Part shown: one piece after another, positions 1-8,311 of the stretch
Position numbering within the stretch: the first letter of the stretch is position 1
How the letters are laid out: each line of letters begins with the position of its first letter
Source of the DNA: JAUILH01 sp964230215
GTDB taxonomy: Bacteria; Bacteroidota; Bacteroidia; Flavobacteriales_D; JAUILH01
Assembly (NCBI GenBank): GCA_964230215.1
Contig: CAXRGQ010000016.1
Location: 434,001-498,000, forward strand
DNA length: 64,000 nucleotides
Direction: 5' to 3'
Notes under the pieces: generated by a model
The model's database searches: none
What the model was told of the DNA's origin: nothing
What the model saw: only the letters and a program-made list of their open reading frames with translations
Position numbers and translations under genes: made by a program

Positions 1-1
1 T

Positions 2-1105
2 GAGAACGATCCAGCAATAACATTGTCTGCAGTTGATCCAGGAGGAACATGGACGGGTACAGGTATCACGAATGGTACAACTGGAGAATTCGACCCTTCA
101 GTGGCAGGTGCAGGTACACATACTATAACATACCAAATAACGGGATCTTGTGGTGATACAGATACAGAAACTATTACAGTAAATGCTGCTGATGACGCAA
201 GTTTCTCTTATGCATCAGCTACGTATTGTATCGGTGACCCAGACCCAACAGCAACTATTACAGGAACAACTGGTGGAACATTTACTATTGATAACTCAGG
301 AAGCATTAACCCAAGTACAGGGCAGATCGACATAGCAGGGAGTGGCAGCGGTTCGTTTGTTGTGACTTACACAACTTCTGGACCCTGCCCCGACTCTCAA
401 ACGTTCAACATTACTATCAGTAATGGGTTTGACGCTACGATTACTCCAGCAGGTCCATTCTGTGAAAACGACCCAGCTATTACATTATCAGCTGTTGATG
501 CGGGTGGTACATGGTCTGGAAATGGAATCACAAATGGCGCAACAGGTGACTTTGATCCGTCTGTGGCAGGTGCTGGAACACATACCATAACTTATACCAT
601 TGGTGGTTCTTGCGGTGATACAGATACAGAAACAATCATTGTAAATGCAGAAGATGACGCTAGCTTTAGCTATAGTGTAGCTAGCTTCTGTATTTCAGAT
701 CCTAACCAAAGTGCCAACATTACCGGTTTAGCAGGTGGTACATTTACTATATCTCCTAGTGGTACCATTAACTCATCAACAGGTGAAGTTGATTTGGCTG
801 CTACGGGTACTGGTTCTTACACTGTGACTTATACAACAAATGGACCTTGTCCATCAAGCGAAAGTGTAACAATTACTATTACGAATCAATCAGATGCGAC
901 AATTACACCAGCTGGACCTTACTGTCTTGATGACCTAGCAGAAATTCTGACTGCAGTAAGCGGTGGAGGAACATGGTCTGGTCCAGGAATTGATCCTACA
1001 ACTGGCGAATTTGATCCTAGCCTAGCTGGCGTTGGAACATGGGACATTATATATACCATAAGCGGAGCATGCGGGGATGCGGATACTATACAGGTGACTG
1101 TAAAT
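2..1105 (+). repeat. Alternating A/B protein repeats in the adhesin
   Basis: Two module types alternate A-B-A-B-A. A modules (about 74 residues) start near bases 431 and 890, the first being cut by the window edge; they carry DATITPAGP, GGTWSG and GEFDPS. B modules (about 79 residues) start near 188 and 653 and carry DDASFSY and GGTFTI. The A-B period is about 459 bases. A-type modules recur in the M4 peptidase at 62005-62890. Confidence 0.85.
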
Positions 1106-1615
1106 CCGCTCCCGAATGCGAACGCTGGAATGGATACTACAATCTGGTGGGGCGAGTCTGTTGTGCTATCAGGTACAGGTGGAACATCTTACCAATGGTC
1201 ACCACCAACTGGCTTGAGTTGTACTAGCTGCCAGAACCCAATATCTACTCCAGATAATACTACGGTATACACACTAATTGTAACGGATGCAAACGGTTGT
1301 TCTGCTGCAGCAAACGTAACAGTATATGTAATTGAAGAAGAGCAAGAAATTTGGGCGCCAAACATCTTCTCTCCAAATGGTGATGGAAACAATGATGTAT
1401 TCTATGTGGAAGGCACCAACCTAAATGAATTCAATCTGCAGATCTACAACCGCTGGGGCGAGTTAATTTATGACTCCGATGACCAGTCTCAGGGTTGGGA
1501 TGGAACACAAAATGGTAAACCATTAAATAATGCTGTATTTGTCTATATGATAAGCTATACAGACACCAATGGTGAACAACAAGTAATATCTGGTAACGTA
1601 ACTTTAATGAAGTAG
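2..1615 (+). CDS. T9SS type B repeat adhesin, 5'-truncated by window edge
   Basis: The reading frame is open from base 2, so the N-terminus and an unknown number of repeats lie upstream of the window. The visible 537 residues show alternating Cys-containing beta-rich modules (see the repeat entry), then a CHU_C-like Ig module with SYQWSPPTGLSC, then the gliding-motility-associated C-terminal domain, recognised by APNIFSPNGDGNND, the YNRWGELIY segment and WDGTQNGKPL. This domain is the type B sorting signal that sends proteins through the type IX secretion system to the cell surface. The PorP/SprF gene begins 2 bases after the stop, an arrangement common for type B substrates. It is probably a large surface adhesin, but no ligand can be inferred. 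Confidence 0.9.
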   Translation, partial: ENDPAITLSAVDPGGTWTGTGITNGTTGEFDPSVAGAGTHTITYQITGSCGDTDTETITVNAADDASFSYASATYCIGDPDPTATITGTTGGTFTIDNSGSINPSTGQIDIAGSGSGSFVVTYTTSGPCPDSQTFNITISNGFDATITPAGPFCENDPAITLSAVDAGGTWSGNGITNGATGDFDPSVAGAGTHTITYTIGGSCGDTDTETIIVNAEDDASFSYSVASFCISDPNQSANITGLAGGTFTISPSGTINSSTGEVDLAATGTGSYTVTYTTNGPCPSSESVTITITNQSDATITPAGPYCLDDLAEILTAVSGGGTWSGPGIDPTTGEFDPSLAGVGTWDIIYTISGACGDADTIQVTVNPLPNANAGMDTTIWWGESVVLSGTGGTSYQWSPPTGLSCTSCQNPISTPDNTTVYTLIVTDANGCSAAANVTVYVIEEEQEIWAPNIFSPNGDGNNDVFYVEGTNLNEFNLQIYNRWGELIYDSDDQSQGWDGTQNGKPLNNAVFVYMISYTDTNGEQQVISGNVTLMK

Positions 1616-1617
1616 TC

Positions 1618-2652
1618 ATGAGAAGAATTTTCACAAGCATATTTACGATAGCTCTTGCATTTAATACTAGTGCACAAGACATTCATTTTAGTCAATGGTG
1701 GAACAACTCATTGCAGTATAATCCAGGTATGACGGGTGTAATTCCTGCCAACTTAAGGCTATCAGCAGGATACAGAAATCAGTGGGCAAGTGTTGCATCT
1801 CCATACAAAACCTATGTCTTTAACGGCGACACCCGATTTGACACAAAAGGCTCTGCAGCTATCGGAGCTGGTCTGAGTGTATTCAAGGATGAAGCTGGCG
1901 ACACTAAATTCGGTACTACCAACATACGACTTAACCTAAGCGGAATTGTTGAACTAGATAGACATCAAAAGTTATCTCTAGGTATCGCTGGTGGTTTTCT
2001 TCAAAGAAATATTGATCCTAATAATTTACAGTGGGGGAATCAATACCAAGGAGGACAATATAATTCAGCACTTGACCCGGGCGAGCAAATAAATTTTGAG
2101 CCTGGAATGAAAGCAGATGTCTCTGCCGGAATTGTGTATGTGTACCATTCGAATGAACGCTACATGACAGCTAACGACCAACTAAACGTTAAAGTAGGCC
2201 TTGCGTTTAATCACATCAACCGACCAAAGCATGAATGGCATGCCGGTAGCCCTGATACGCTATACAGAAATGTAACCGCTATGGGTGAGGTCTTAGTGGG
2301 TGTTGGAAATTCACGGTTATCGCTAGTTCCTTCTTTTCTACTCCACTTCCAGGGGCCATCAAAAGAGATCTATGTGGGTACTTTATTCAGATATAGATTG
2401 CAAGAAGCCTCTAAGATTACTGGTTTAGTAAAAGGCGCATATTTAAGCCTAGGAACTCACATGAGAATAGGAGATGCTTTTGTGCCATCATTAATGATAG
2501 AATTCGATAAGTACGCCATTGGCTTCAGCTATGACTACAATATTTCGAAACTGAGAGCTGCTAGTCAAGGAAATGGTGGTTTTGAGTTAGCACTATCCTT
2601 CAGAACACCTAATCCATACTTATGGAAAGGAAGTAAGGCAAGTTTCAGATAG
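1618..2652 (+). CDS. PorP/SprF family type IX secretion membrane protein
   Basis: The 344-residue protein has an N-terminal signal peptide ending near TSAQ, then the family hallmark QDIHFSQWW with LQYNPGMTG and, further on, RNQW. It ends in beta-strand-rich sequence that fits an outer-membrane barrel. Characterised members (PorP, SprF) are needed for T9SS-dependent secretion or surface attachment of particular type B substrates. The start lies 2 bases after the stop of the adhesin, so the two are almost certainly co-transcribed and this protein probably serves that adhesin. Orphan PorP/SprF genes next to large adhesins are usual in Bacteroidota; this copy need not be the core motility or secretion component. 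Confidence 0.92.
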   Translation: MRRIFTSIFTIALAFNTSAQDIHFSQWWNNSLQYNPGMTGVIPANLRLSAGYRNQWASVASPYKTYVFNGDTRFDTKGSAAIGAGLSVFKDEAGDTKFGTTNIRLNLSGIVELDRHQKLSLGIAGGFLQRNIDPNNLQWGNQYQGGQYNSALDPGEQINFEPGMKADVSAGIVYVYHSNERYMTANDQLNVKVGLAFNHINRPKHEWHAGSPDTLYRNVTAMGEVLVGVGNSRLSLVPSFLLHFQGPSKEIYVGTLFRYRLQEASKITGLVKGAYLSLGTHMRIGDAFVPSLMIEFDKYAIGFSYDYNISKLRAASQGNGGFELALSFRTPNPYLWKGSKASFR

Positions 2653-2670
2653 AAGCTAGGATTCCTTTGT

Positions 2671-2678
2671 TATATTTG
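2671..2678 (+). promoter_or_regulatory. TAnnTTTG -7 box before the FkbM-like gene
   Basis: TATATTTG matches the Bacteroidota -7 consensus. Its final G is only 6 bases before the ATG at 2684, so the predicted transcript is almost leaderless. The surrounding 20 bases (2666-2685) are identical to the siaB promoter region on the other strand. Confidence 0.5.
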
Positions 2679-2683
2679 TCCTA

Positions 2684-3541
2684 ATGGGATGGTTTAAAAA
2701 TTTCATCAAGGACAAGTTTCTTATTACTAAGGTTAGAAACCGCTTCTACCCTTCTACGCAGATTGGTCAACGCCAACTATACTTACACTATCGACAGTGC
2801 TTAGAAAACAACTCCTTGCCCAAACTAGACGAAACGGGGTATCGTGTATTTTCTCAATTTGAGGAAGACGGTAAACTCCTGTATCTGTTCACCTTAATTG
2901 GCATGTCGCATAAGACCTTTGTTGAAATTGGATCGGATGATGGTGTGAATAGTAACTCAGCCAATCTCTACTTCAATTTCGGTTGGCACGGTGCCTTCAT
3001 AGATGGAAATGAAAAAGCTTTAAAAAGAGGCCGAAAGTTCTTCAGTAAGTACCCACACTCATGGTTTTATCAGCCCAAGTTTATCCATGGAATGGTAAAA
3101 AGGGAAAATGTAAATGAATTAATTAAGTCTTCTGGTTTAAATGGGGAAATAGGTTTATTGTCTATTGATATTGATGGAAACGACTATTGGGTTTGGGATG
3201 CCATTGATGTAATTAATCCTCAAGTAGTCATCATAGAGACTCACAGCGAGTTTTATCTAGAAGATATTGTCGTTCCTTATGACCCAAATTACGTCTACCC
3301 TGGTAAACACCCCGTATATCATGGAGCATCCCCCAAAGCGATGAACCGCCTAGCCGAAAAGAAAGGCTATAGATTAGTAGGCGCAAATGACTACGGATAC
3401 AACCTAATTTTTCTTCGCAATGACCTGCTATCAGATATTATTCCAAGCGTGTCAGTTGAGGAAATTCTTCAACATCCATCTGTAAAGGAAGGGCATAAAA
3501 AATTTGAAGAAATAAAGGATTGGGAATACATTCGAGGGTAA
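2684..3541 (+). CDS. FkbM-like SAM-dependent methyltransferase
   Basis: The 285-residue protein has a Rossmann-type SAM-binding motif, FVEIGSDDGVNSNSANL, followed by an acidic strand end (GAFIDGNEKAL) and by LLSIDIDGNDYWVWDAI and VVIIETHSE. This matches the core of FkbM-type methyltransferases, which often methylate sugar hydroxyls or other small groups in polysaccharides and natural products. The N-terminal 70 residues are basic and lack a signal peptide, so the enzyme should be cytoplasmic. No glycosyltransferases lie nearby, so the substrate is unknown. The start is placed at the ATG just after a promoter-like box. Confidence 0.7.
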   Translation: MGWFKNFIKDKFLITKVRNRFYPSTQIGQRQLYLHYRQCLENNSLPKLDETGYRVFSQFEEDGKLLYLFTLIGMSHKTFVEIGSDDGVNSNSANLYFNFGWHGAFIDGNEKALKRGRKFFSKYPHSWFYQPKFIHGMVKRENVNELIKSSGLNGEIGLLSIDIDGNDYWVWDAIDVINPQVVIIETHSEFYLEDIVVPYDPNYVYPGKHPVYHGASPKAMNRLAEKKGYRLVGANDYGYNLIFLRNDLLSDIIPSVSVEEILQHPSVKEGHKKFEEIKDWEYIRG

Positions 3542-3606
3542 TTTTACTTTTCGCTTTCAAAAAATTGCGAATTTAAGTACCTTTATACCATTAATTATTG
3601 AGCACG

Positions 3607-6042
3607 ATGGCAGCAGAGAAAGAGACAATGGAAGTTACTTCCGTAGCGAGTTTTGAAGATTTTAAGAATGAGGTCCTAGAGGATTACAGACTAGCGTGTG
3701 TATCCAGAGAATGCTCGTTACTTGGAAGAAGAGAGGTTTTAACAGGAAAAGCCAAATTTGGAATTTTTGGAGATGGTAAGGAGTTAGCTCAAATTGCCAT
3801 GGCAAAACAATTCAAAAACGGAGATTGGCGTTCAGGTTATTACCGTGATCAAACCTTTATGATGGCCATTGGTGAACTTACTGTTCAACAATACTTTGCA
3901 GCCTTGTACGCACATACGGATGTTGAGCAAGAGCCTGCGTCAGGAGGTCGCCAGATGGGTGGGCACTATGCTACAAGAAACCTGAATGAAGACGGGACAT
4001 GGAAAAACTTGATGGCTCAAAAAAATTCGTCTGCCGACATTTCACCAACTGCAGGACAAATGTCACGTTTGGTTGGTTTAGCTCAAGCATCAAAAATATT
4101 TAGACACAATAAAGATTTACATAGCTGGGATACCTTCTCAAACAAAGGAAATGAAGTGGCATTTGGTACCATAGGTGATGCAAGTACTTCTGAAGGTCCA
4201 TTCTGGGAATCTATTAATGCAGCTGGTGTGCTTCAAATACCATTTGCTATTTCGATTTGGGATGATGGTTACGGAATTTCTGTTCCTAAAAAATATCAAA
4301 CAACTAAAGAAAGCATTTCAGTTGCGCTAGGCGGAATGCAGAGAACAAAAGATAACCCGGGCTACGAAATCTTTAAAACTAAAGGCTGGGACTACGTGGA
4401 TTTATGCAAAACATATAAAGAGGCCATCGATTTATGTCGAGAGGAGCATGTACCGGTAATGATTCACGTAGAAGAGGTTACTCAGCCACAAGGACACTCA
4501 ACCTCTGGATCACACGAAAGATACAAAAGTGAAGAGCGACTGGCATGGATGAAGGAATACGAATGTGTGAATCAGTTCAAAAAATGGATTCTTAGCTATT
4601 CTAACGACAACAATATCATTGCGACCGAGGAGGAATTGCAGGCCATTCATGAAGCTGCTAAAAAAGAAGTACGCGACGGCAAAAAAGCGGCATGGGCAGC
4701 ATTTATCAAGCCAATTAAGGAAGATCAAGCACAAGCAATTTCATTGATTAACGAAATTGCAGCTTCAAGCAGCCAAAAAGTCTTCATTGAGAAAATCGCA
4801 TTAGAGCTATCAGCTATAGCTGAACCAATAAGAAAAGACATTATTTCTGCGTCTAAGAAAGTGCTTAGAATGGTTAGAAATGAGGAATTAGTAGCTAAAG
4901 CTGGTTTGATTAATCTATTGAAATCTTGGGAAGCTATTAATCATGATAGATATAGCTCTTACCTCTACTCTCAGTCGGCTATGAATGCACTGAATGTAGA
5001 AGTTACTCCACCAGTTTACAACGATGACTCAGAAGAGGATGGAAGAATTATTCTTAGAGATAATTTCACTAAAATCTTTGCAAAATATCCTGAGGTACTC
5101 ACTTTTGGTGAGGATACAGGTAAAATTGGCGGTGTAAACCAAGGAATGGAAGGCATGCAAGACAAATATGGCGAATTGCGTGTGAGCGATACGGGTATCC
5201 GAGAAAACACGATAATTGGACAGGGTCTTGGAATGGCGATGAGAGGATTGCGACCAATCGCAGAGATTCAATACTTAGATTACCTTCTGTACTGCATTCA
5301 AATATTGAGTGATGATTTAGCTACGGTGCAATACCGAACTAAAGGTGGGCAAAAAGCACCACTTATTATAAGAACAAGAGGACATAGACTTGAGGGTATT
5401 TGGCATTCAGGCTCACCAATGGGCATGATTATCAACTCGCTTAAGGGTGTATACGTTTGTACACCTAGAAACATGACTAAGGCAGCTGGTTTCTACAATA
5501 CTTTGCTTAAATCGGATGATTGTGCAATAGTAATAGAACCGCTTAATGGTTATAGAACAAAAGAAAAGATGCCAAGTAATCTTGGTGAATTCACAGAGCC
5601 ATTGGGTGTTCCAGAAATCACAAGAGAAGGCTCGGACATCACCTTGGTATCTTATGGATCAACCTTTAACCTCTGCTCAGTTGCAGCACAGCAGTTGTCT
5701 GAAGTTGGCATTGAAGTCGAGCTAATTGATGCTCAAACCTTGATCCCGTTTGATATTAACCATGTGTGCCGTGAGTCAGTTGATAAAACGAATAGATTGG
5801 TAGTGGTTGACGAGGATGTAAGAGGTGGTGCTTCTGCATTTATACTTCAAAATATCTTGGAAGATCAGGGCGCCTATTATTCATTAGATTCAGAACCTGT
5901 TACGCTTACAGCAAAAGATCATAGACCTGCTTATGGTTCTGACGGGGATTACTTCTCTAAACCAAGTATAGAGGACATATTTGATGCATGCTACAACTTA
6001 ATGCATGAAGCGAATCCAGAGGAGTATCCTGAGATTTACTAG
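3607..6042 (+). CDS. Fused E1 alpha/beta subunit of a 2-oxoacid dehydrogenase complex
   Basis: One 811-residue polypeptide carries both E1 parts. The alpha half has the thiamine pyrophosphate region GDASTSEGPFWESINAAG and DDGYGISVP. The beta half starts near residue 480 and contains LTFGEDTG, GMAMRGLRPIAEIQY and VVVDEDVRGGASAF. Such fusions are common in Bacteroidota and are usually annotated as branched-chain 2-oxoacid or pyruvate dehydrogenase E1; the substrate cannot be fixed from sequence. E2 and E3 genes are not in the window. The frame is open from a TTG at 3598, but the ATG at 3607 is the likelier start. Confidence 0.9.
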   Translation: MAAEKETMEVTSVASFEDFKNEVLEDYRLACVSRECSLLGRREVLTGKAKFGIFGDGKELAQIAMAKQFKNGDWRSGYYRDQTFMMAIGELTVQQYFAALYAHTDVEQEPASGGRQMGGHYATRNLNEDGTWKNLMAQKNSSADISPTAGQMSRLVGLAQASKIFRHNKDLHSWDTFSNKGNEVAFGTIGDASTSEGPFWESINAAGVLQIPFAISIWDDGYGISVPKKYQTTKESISVALGGMQRTKDNPGYEIFKTKGWDYVDLCKTYKEAIDLCREEHVPVMIHVEEVTQPQGHSTSGSHERYKSEERLAWMKEYECVNQFKKWILSYSNDNNIIATEEELQAIHEAAKKEVRDGKKAAWAAFIKPIKEDQAQAISLINEIAASSSQKVFIEKIALELSAIAEPIRKDIISASKKVLRMVRNEELVAKAGLINLLKSWEAINHDRYSSYLYSQSAMNALNVEVTPPVYNDDSEEDGRIILRDNFTKIFAKYPEVLTFGEDTGKIGGVNQGMEGMQDKYGELRVSDTGIRENTIIGQGLGMAMRGLRPIAEIQYLDYLLYCIQILSDDLATVQYRTKGGQKAPLIIRTRGHRLEGIWHSGSPMGMIINSLKGVYVCTPRNMTKAAGFYNTLLKSDDCAIVIEPLNGYRTKEKMPSNLGEFTEPLGVPEITREGSDITLVSYGSTFNLCSVAAQQLSEVGIEVELIDAQTLIPFDINHVCRESVDKTNRLVVVDEDVRGGASAFILQNILEDQGAYYSLDSEPVTLTAKDHRPAYGSDGDYFSKPSIEDIFDACYNLMHEANPEEYPEIY

Positions 6043-6078
6043 TTAAAGGGTAAATACTGGTCGGTTCTCGACTAATAC

Positions 6079-6217
6079 AATCGGTTTCCCATAAGGTCAT
6101 TTCGACCTTGCGGAGAAATCTATCGATACTTGAAATTTGAAGTCAATATAGATTTCTCCGCTGCATTTCGCTGCTTTCATCCGCTTCATTCCGGTCGAAA
6201 TGACTATAGGGATCGGT
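6079..6217. repeat. Large hyphenated palindrome between convergent genes
   Basis: The 195-base gap holds a nested inverted repeat. The outer arms are GGTCATTTCGACC (6095-6107) and GGTCGAAATGAC (6193-6204). The inner arms are CGGAGAAATCTAT (6111-6123) and ATAGATTTCTCCG (6148-6160). A 32-base segment at 6161-6192 has no counterpart on the left side. Weaker pairing extends outwards to about 6079 and 6217. It looks like a REP-type intergenic element and may also end transcription in both directions. Confidence 0.75.
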
Positions 6218-6237
6218 AGAGAGCCTTGATAAAGCGC

Positions 6238-7398
6238 TTACAGCTCCTCTTCGTCTTTCTTGAATATTTTCTTTTTGAGTTCTTGCATTTTCACCTTTGG
6301 TGATTGCGTTTCGCGGTCCATGCCTTTAGTCATCGTTTGGACGAGCGTGAACTCGCTATAGAACTCCTTTGCTACAATTCTAATAAAACTATACACGGGA
6401 ACGGCTAGGACCATACCCACTATGCCGGCTAAGGTTCCAGCACTTAATATCACTAAAAATATTTCTAATGGATGGGCACTCACACTATTGCTGAATATGT
6501 AGGGTTGAAATAAGAAGTTATCTAGCAACTGAACAAACGCAAATACAGACACAATCTTTATTAGCAATGGCACCGTCTCAGCATAAAAATCTAAATCCAA
6601 GTTCCCGGTTATGCCAATAAGGATGCCAAAGAAAGCTCCAATCATAGGTCCTAGATAAGGTATAACATTCACTACGCCTGCTAAGAAACCAATTAGAAAT
6701 GCATGCTTTACGTCAAGAAAGGTCAAACCAACTGTAACAATTAACGTTATAAGCGTAATCTGAATACAAATACCAATAAAATAGCGTGTTAGCGTAGCCT
6801 TTGTCTTCTTTAATACCTCATGCATTCTATCACGGTTTTTATCGGGAGTAAGCGAATAGATGGTTCTAAAAATCATGCTTCTATCCTTGAGAAAGAAGAA
6901 GGCAATAAACAGAATAGACATTAAGCCAATCGCCATATTTCCGATTTGAGACAGGAAATAATTAAAGATGTCAGACACCTTAATATAGCTTAAGAGCTTA
7001 CTCGATTGATTTTTAATAAACTGTTCTTTCGTCGTTCCTTCAGGAATCATATCCTTATCCGCCATCCATGAACCAAAATCATCCATTGGACCATCTAGGG
7101 ATTTTTGAATCTGAGCTTGATCAATTTGAGATATAGCCGTTGCTTCATCTTGCACGAGCGGAATAAATATCATCACAAAACCCGAGAGAGCAATTAAAAA
7201 GACAATTAATACCGTTACCGCAGATAAGGCTGCTGGCACTTTCTTCTTGTATTCAAGATAGTGCATTAAGGGTCTACCAATAATCGATACGACTGCCGCA
7301 ATAAGCACGTATGCAATAACCGAACGGATATACCAAAGCAGAAAAATAGCTCCTACAATGCCAACCGATAATAATATCGCCCTTACGGTTTTATTCAT
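6238..7398 (-). CDS. AI-2E family (PerM-type) membrane transporter
   Basis: The 386-residue protein has about eight hydrophobic segments in the AI-2E/PerM pattern: paired N-terminal helices, a long soluble loop with amphipathic residues (about 85-155), then the conserved C-terminal block with LIGFLAGVVNVIPYLGPMIGAFFG and FLFQPYIFSNSVSAHPLEIF. Family members include the TqsA autoinducer exporter and Na+/H+ antiporters, so the substrate here is open. The C-terminus is a charged Lys/Glu-rich tail. The gene is divergent from murQ, with 50 bases between the two ATGs. Confidence 0.88.
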   Translation of the reverse strand: MNKTVRAILLSVGIVGAIFLLWYIRSVIAYVLIAAVVSIIGRPLMHYLEYKKKVPAALSAVTVLIVFLIALSGFVMIFIPLVQDEATAISQIDQAQIQKSLDGPMDDFGSWMADKDMIPEGTTKEQFIKNQSSKLLSYIKVSDIFNYFLSQIGNMAIGLMSILFIAFFFLKDRSMIFRTIYSLTPDKNRDRMHEVLKKTKATLTRYFIGICIQITLITLIVTVGLTFLDVKHAFLIGFLAGVVNVIPYLGPMIGAFFGILIGITGNLDLDFYAETVPLLIKIVSVFAFVQLLDNFLFQPYIFSNSVSAHPLEIFLVILSAGTLAGIVGMVLAVPVYSFIRIVAKEFYSEFTLVQTMTKGMDRETQSPKVKMQELKKKIFKKDEEEL

Positions 7399-7413
7399 AC
7401 TGCAAATATCTGT

Positions 7414-7421
7414 TAAATTTG
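7414..7421 (+). promoter_or_regulatory. TAnnTTTG -7 box for murQ
   Basis: TAAATTTG fits the -7 consensus 28 bases before the ATG at 7449. A possible upstream TTG start at 7419 lies inside this box, which argues for the ATG. Confidence 0.5.
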
Positions 7422-7448
7422 GAACTTAGCAACAAGGTATTCAATTAT

Positions 7449-8261
7449 ATGGAATTCAAAAAAATCACAGAGAGCGAATCATTGCACAAGGATATAGACA
7501 AGATGTCTAGTCTGGAAATTATGCAAGCAATCAATAGCGAAGACAAAAAAGTAGCGGATGCCGTTGCGGAGTTATGCCCTCAGATAGCTCAATTCATTGA
7601 TGTCACTTATCCTAAAATGTTGGATGGTGGACGCCTTTTTTATATGGGAGCAGGCACAAGTGGGCGGCTTGGAATAGTAGACGCATCAGAATGTCCTCCA
7701 ACATTTGGTGTACCTCATGGCATGGTAGTAGGCTTGATTGCGGGTGGCGATTCGGCCATTAGAAAAGCTGTTGAGTTTGCGGAGGATAGCAAAAATGAGG
7801 GCTGGCAAGATTTGGAGTCGTATAAAATAGATAAGTTGGATACTGTTGTAGGCATAGCAGCATCTGGAACTACTCCCTATGTGTTAGGTGCCTTGGCAAA
7901 ATGCAAAGAAAACGGCATTACAACTGGTGGAATAACGTGCAATCCTGGCAGCCCTTTAGATGAGGCCGCCGATTATTCGTTTGCATGTGCGGTTGGGCCA
8001 GAGTTTATTACAGGGAGCACACGCATGAAATCGGGCACAGCGCAAAAGCTAATTCTAAACATGATATCTACGGGAATTATGGTGAAGCTAGGGCGTGTTA
8101 AAGGCAATCGTATGGTGGATATGCAGCTAAGCAATAATAAGTTGGTAGACAGAGGCACGCGCATGGTGATGCAAAGTTTGTCTATTGATTACGATGAAGC
8201 CAAGGAAGCTTTGTTAAAGCATGGCAGTGTGCGGATGGCGGTTGAGAAGTTTAGGAAATAA
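7449..8261 (+). CDS. murQ: N-acetylmuramic acid 6-phosphate etherase
   Basis: MurQ removes D-lactate from MurNAc-6-phosphate to give GlcNAc-6-phosphate during cell-wall sugar recycling in the cytoplasm. The 270-residue protein has the SIS-domain sugar-phosphate site GAGTSGRLGIVDASECPP, the second acidic site AVEFAEDS, and the family signature TGSTRMKSGTAQKLILN followed by GRVKGNRMVDM. The two Glu residues that I recall as catalytic in the E. coli enzyme are in conserved positions (ASECPP and AVEFAED). Many MurQ proteins have about 300 residues, so this one is slightly short at the C-terminus but has all the motifs. No MurNAc kinase or PTS gene is nearby. Confidence 0.95.
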   Translation: MEFKKITESESLHKDIDKMSSLEIMQAINSEDKKVADAVAELCPQIAQFIDVTYPKMLDGGRLFYMGAGTSGRLGIVDASECPPTFGVPHGMVVGLIAGGDSAIRKAVEFAEDSKNEGWQDLESYKIDKLDTVVGIAASGTTPYVLGALAKCKENGITTGGITCNPGSPLDEAADYSFACAVGPEFITGSTRMKSGTAQKLILNMISTGIMVKLGRVKGNRMVDMQLSNNKLVDRGTRMVMQSLSIDYDEAKEALLKHGSVRMAVEKFRK

Positions 8262-8292
8262 AAAAGTCCCCTAGCATAACCAGAGGACTTTT
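8262..8292. terminator. Bidirectional terminator between murQ and the lipoprotein gene
   Basis: The stem AAAAGTCC (8262-8269) pairs with GGACTTTT (8285-8292) around a 15-base loop. A-rich and T-rich ends suit termination of both convergent genes. Confidence 0.75.
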
Positions 8293-8311
8293 CACTTAAA
8301 CTAAATATCTC

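Noticed and set aside
2..1105. Repeated DNA that could be read as a CRISPR array
   Set aside because: The repeats are in-frame protein modules of 74-79 residues within a coding region, without short conserved repeats and unique spacers.
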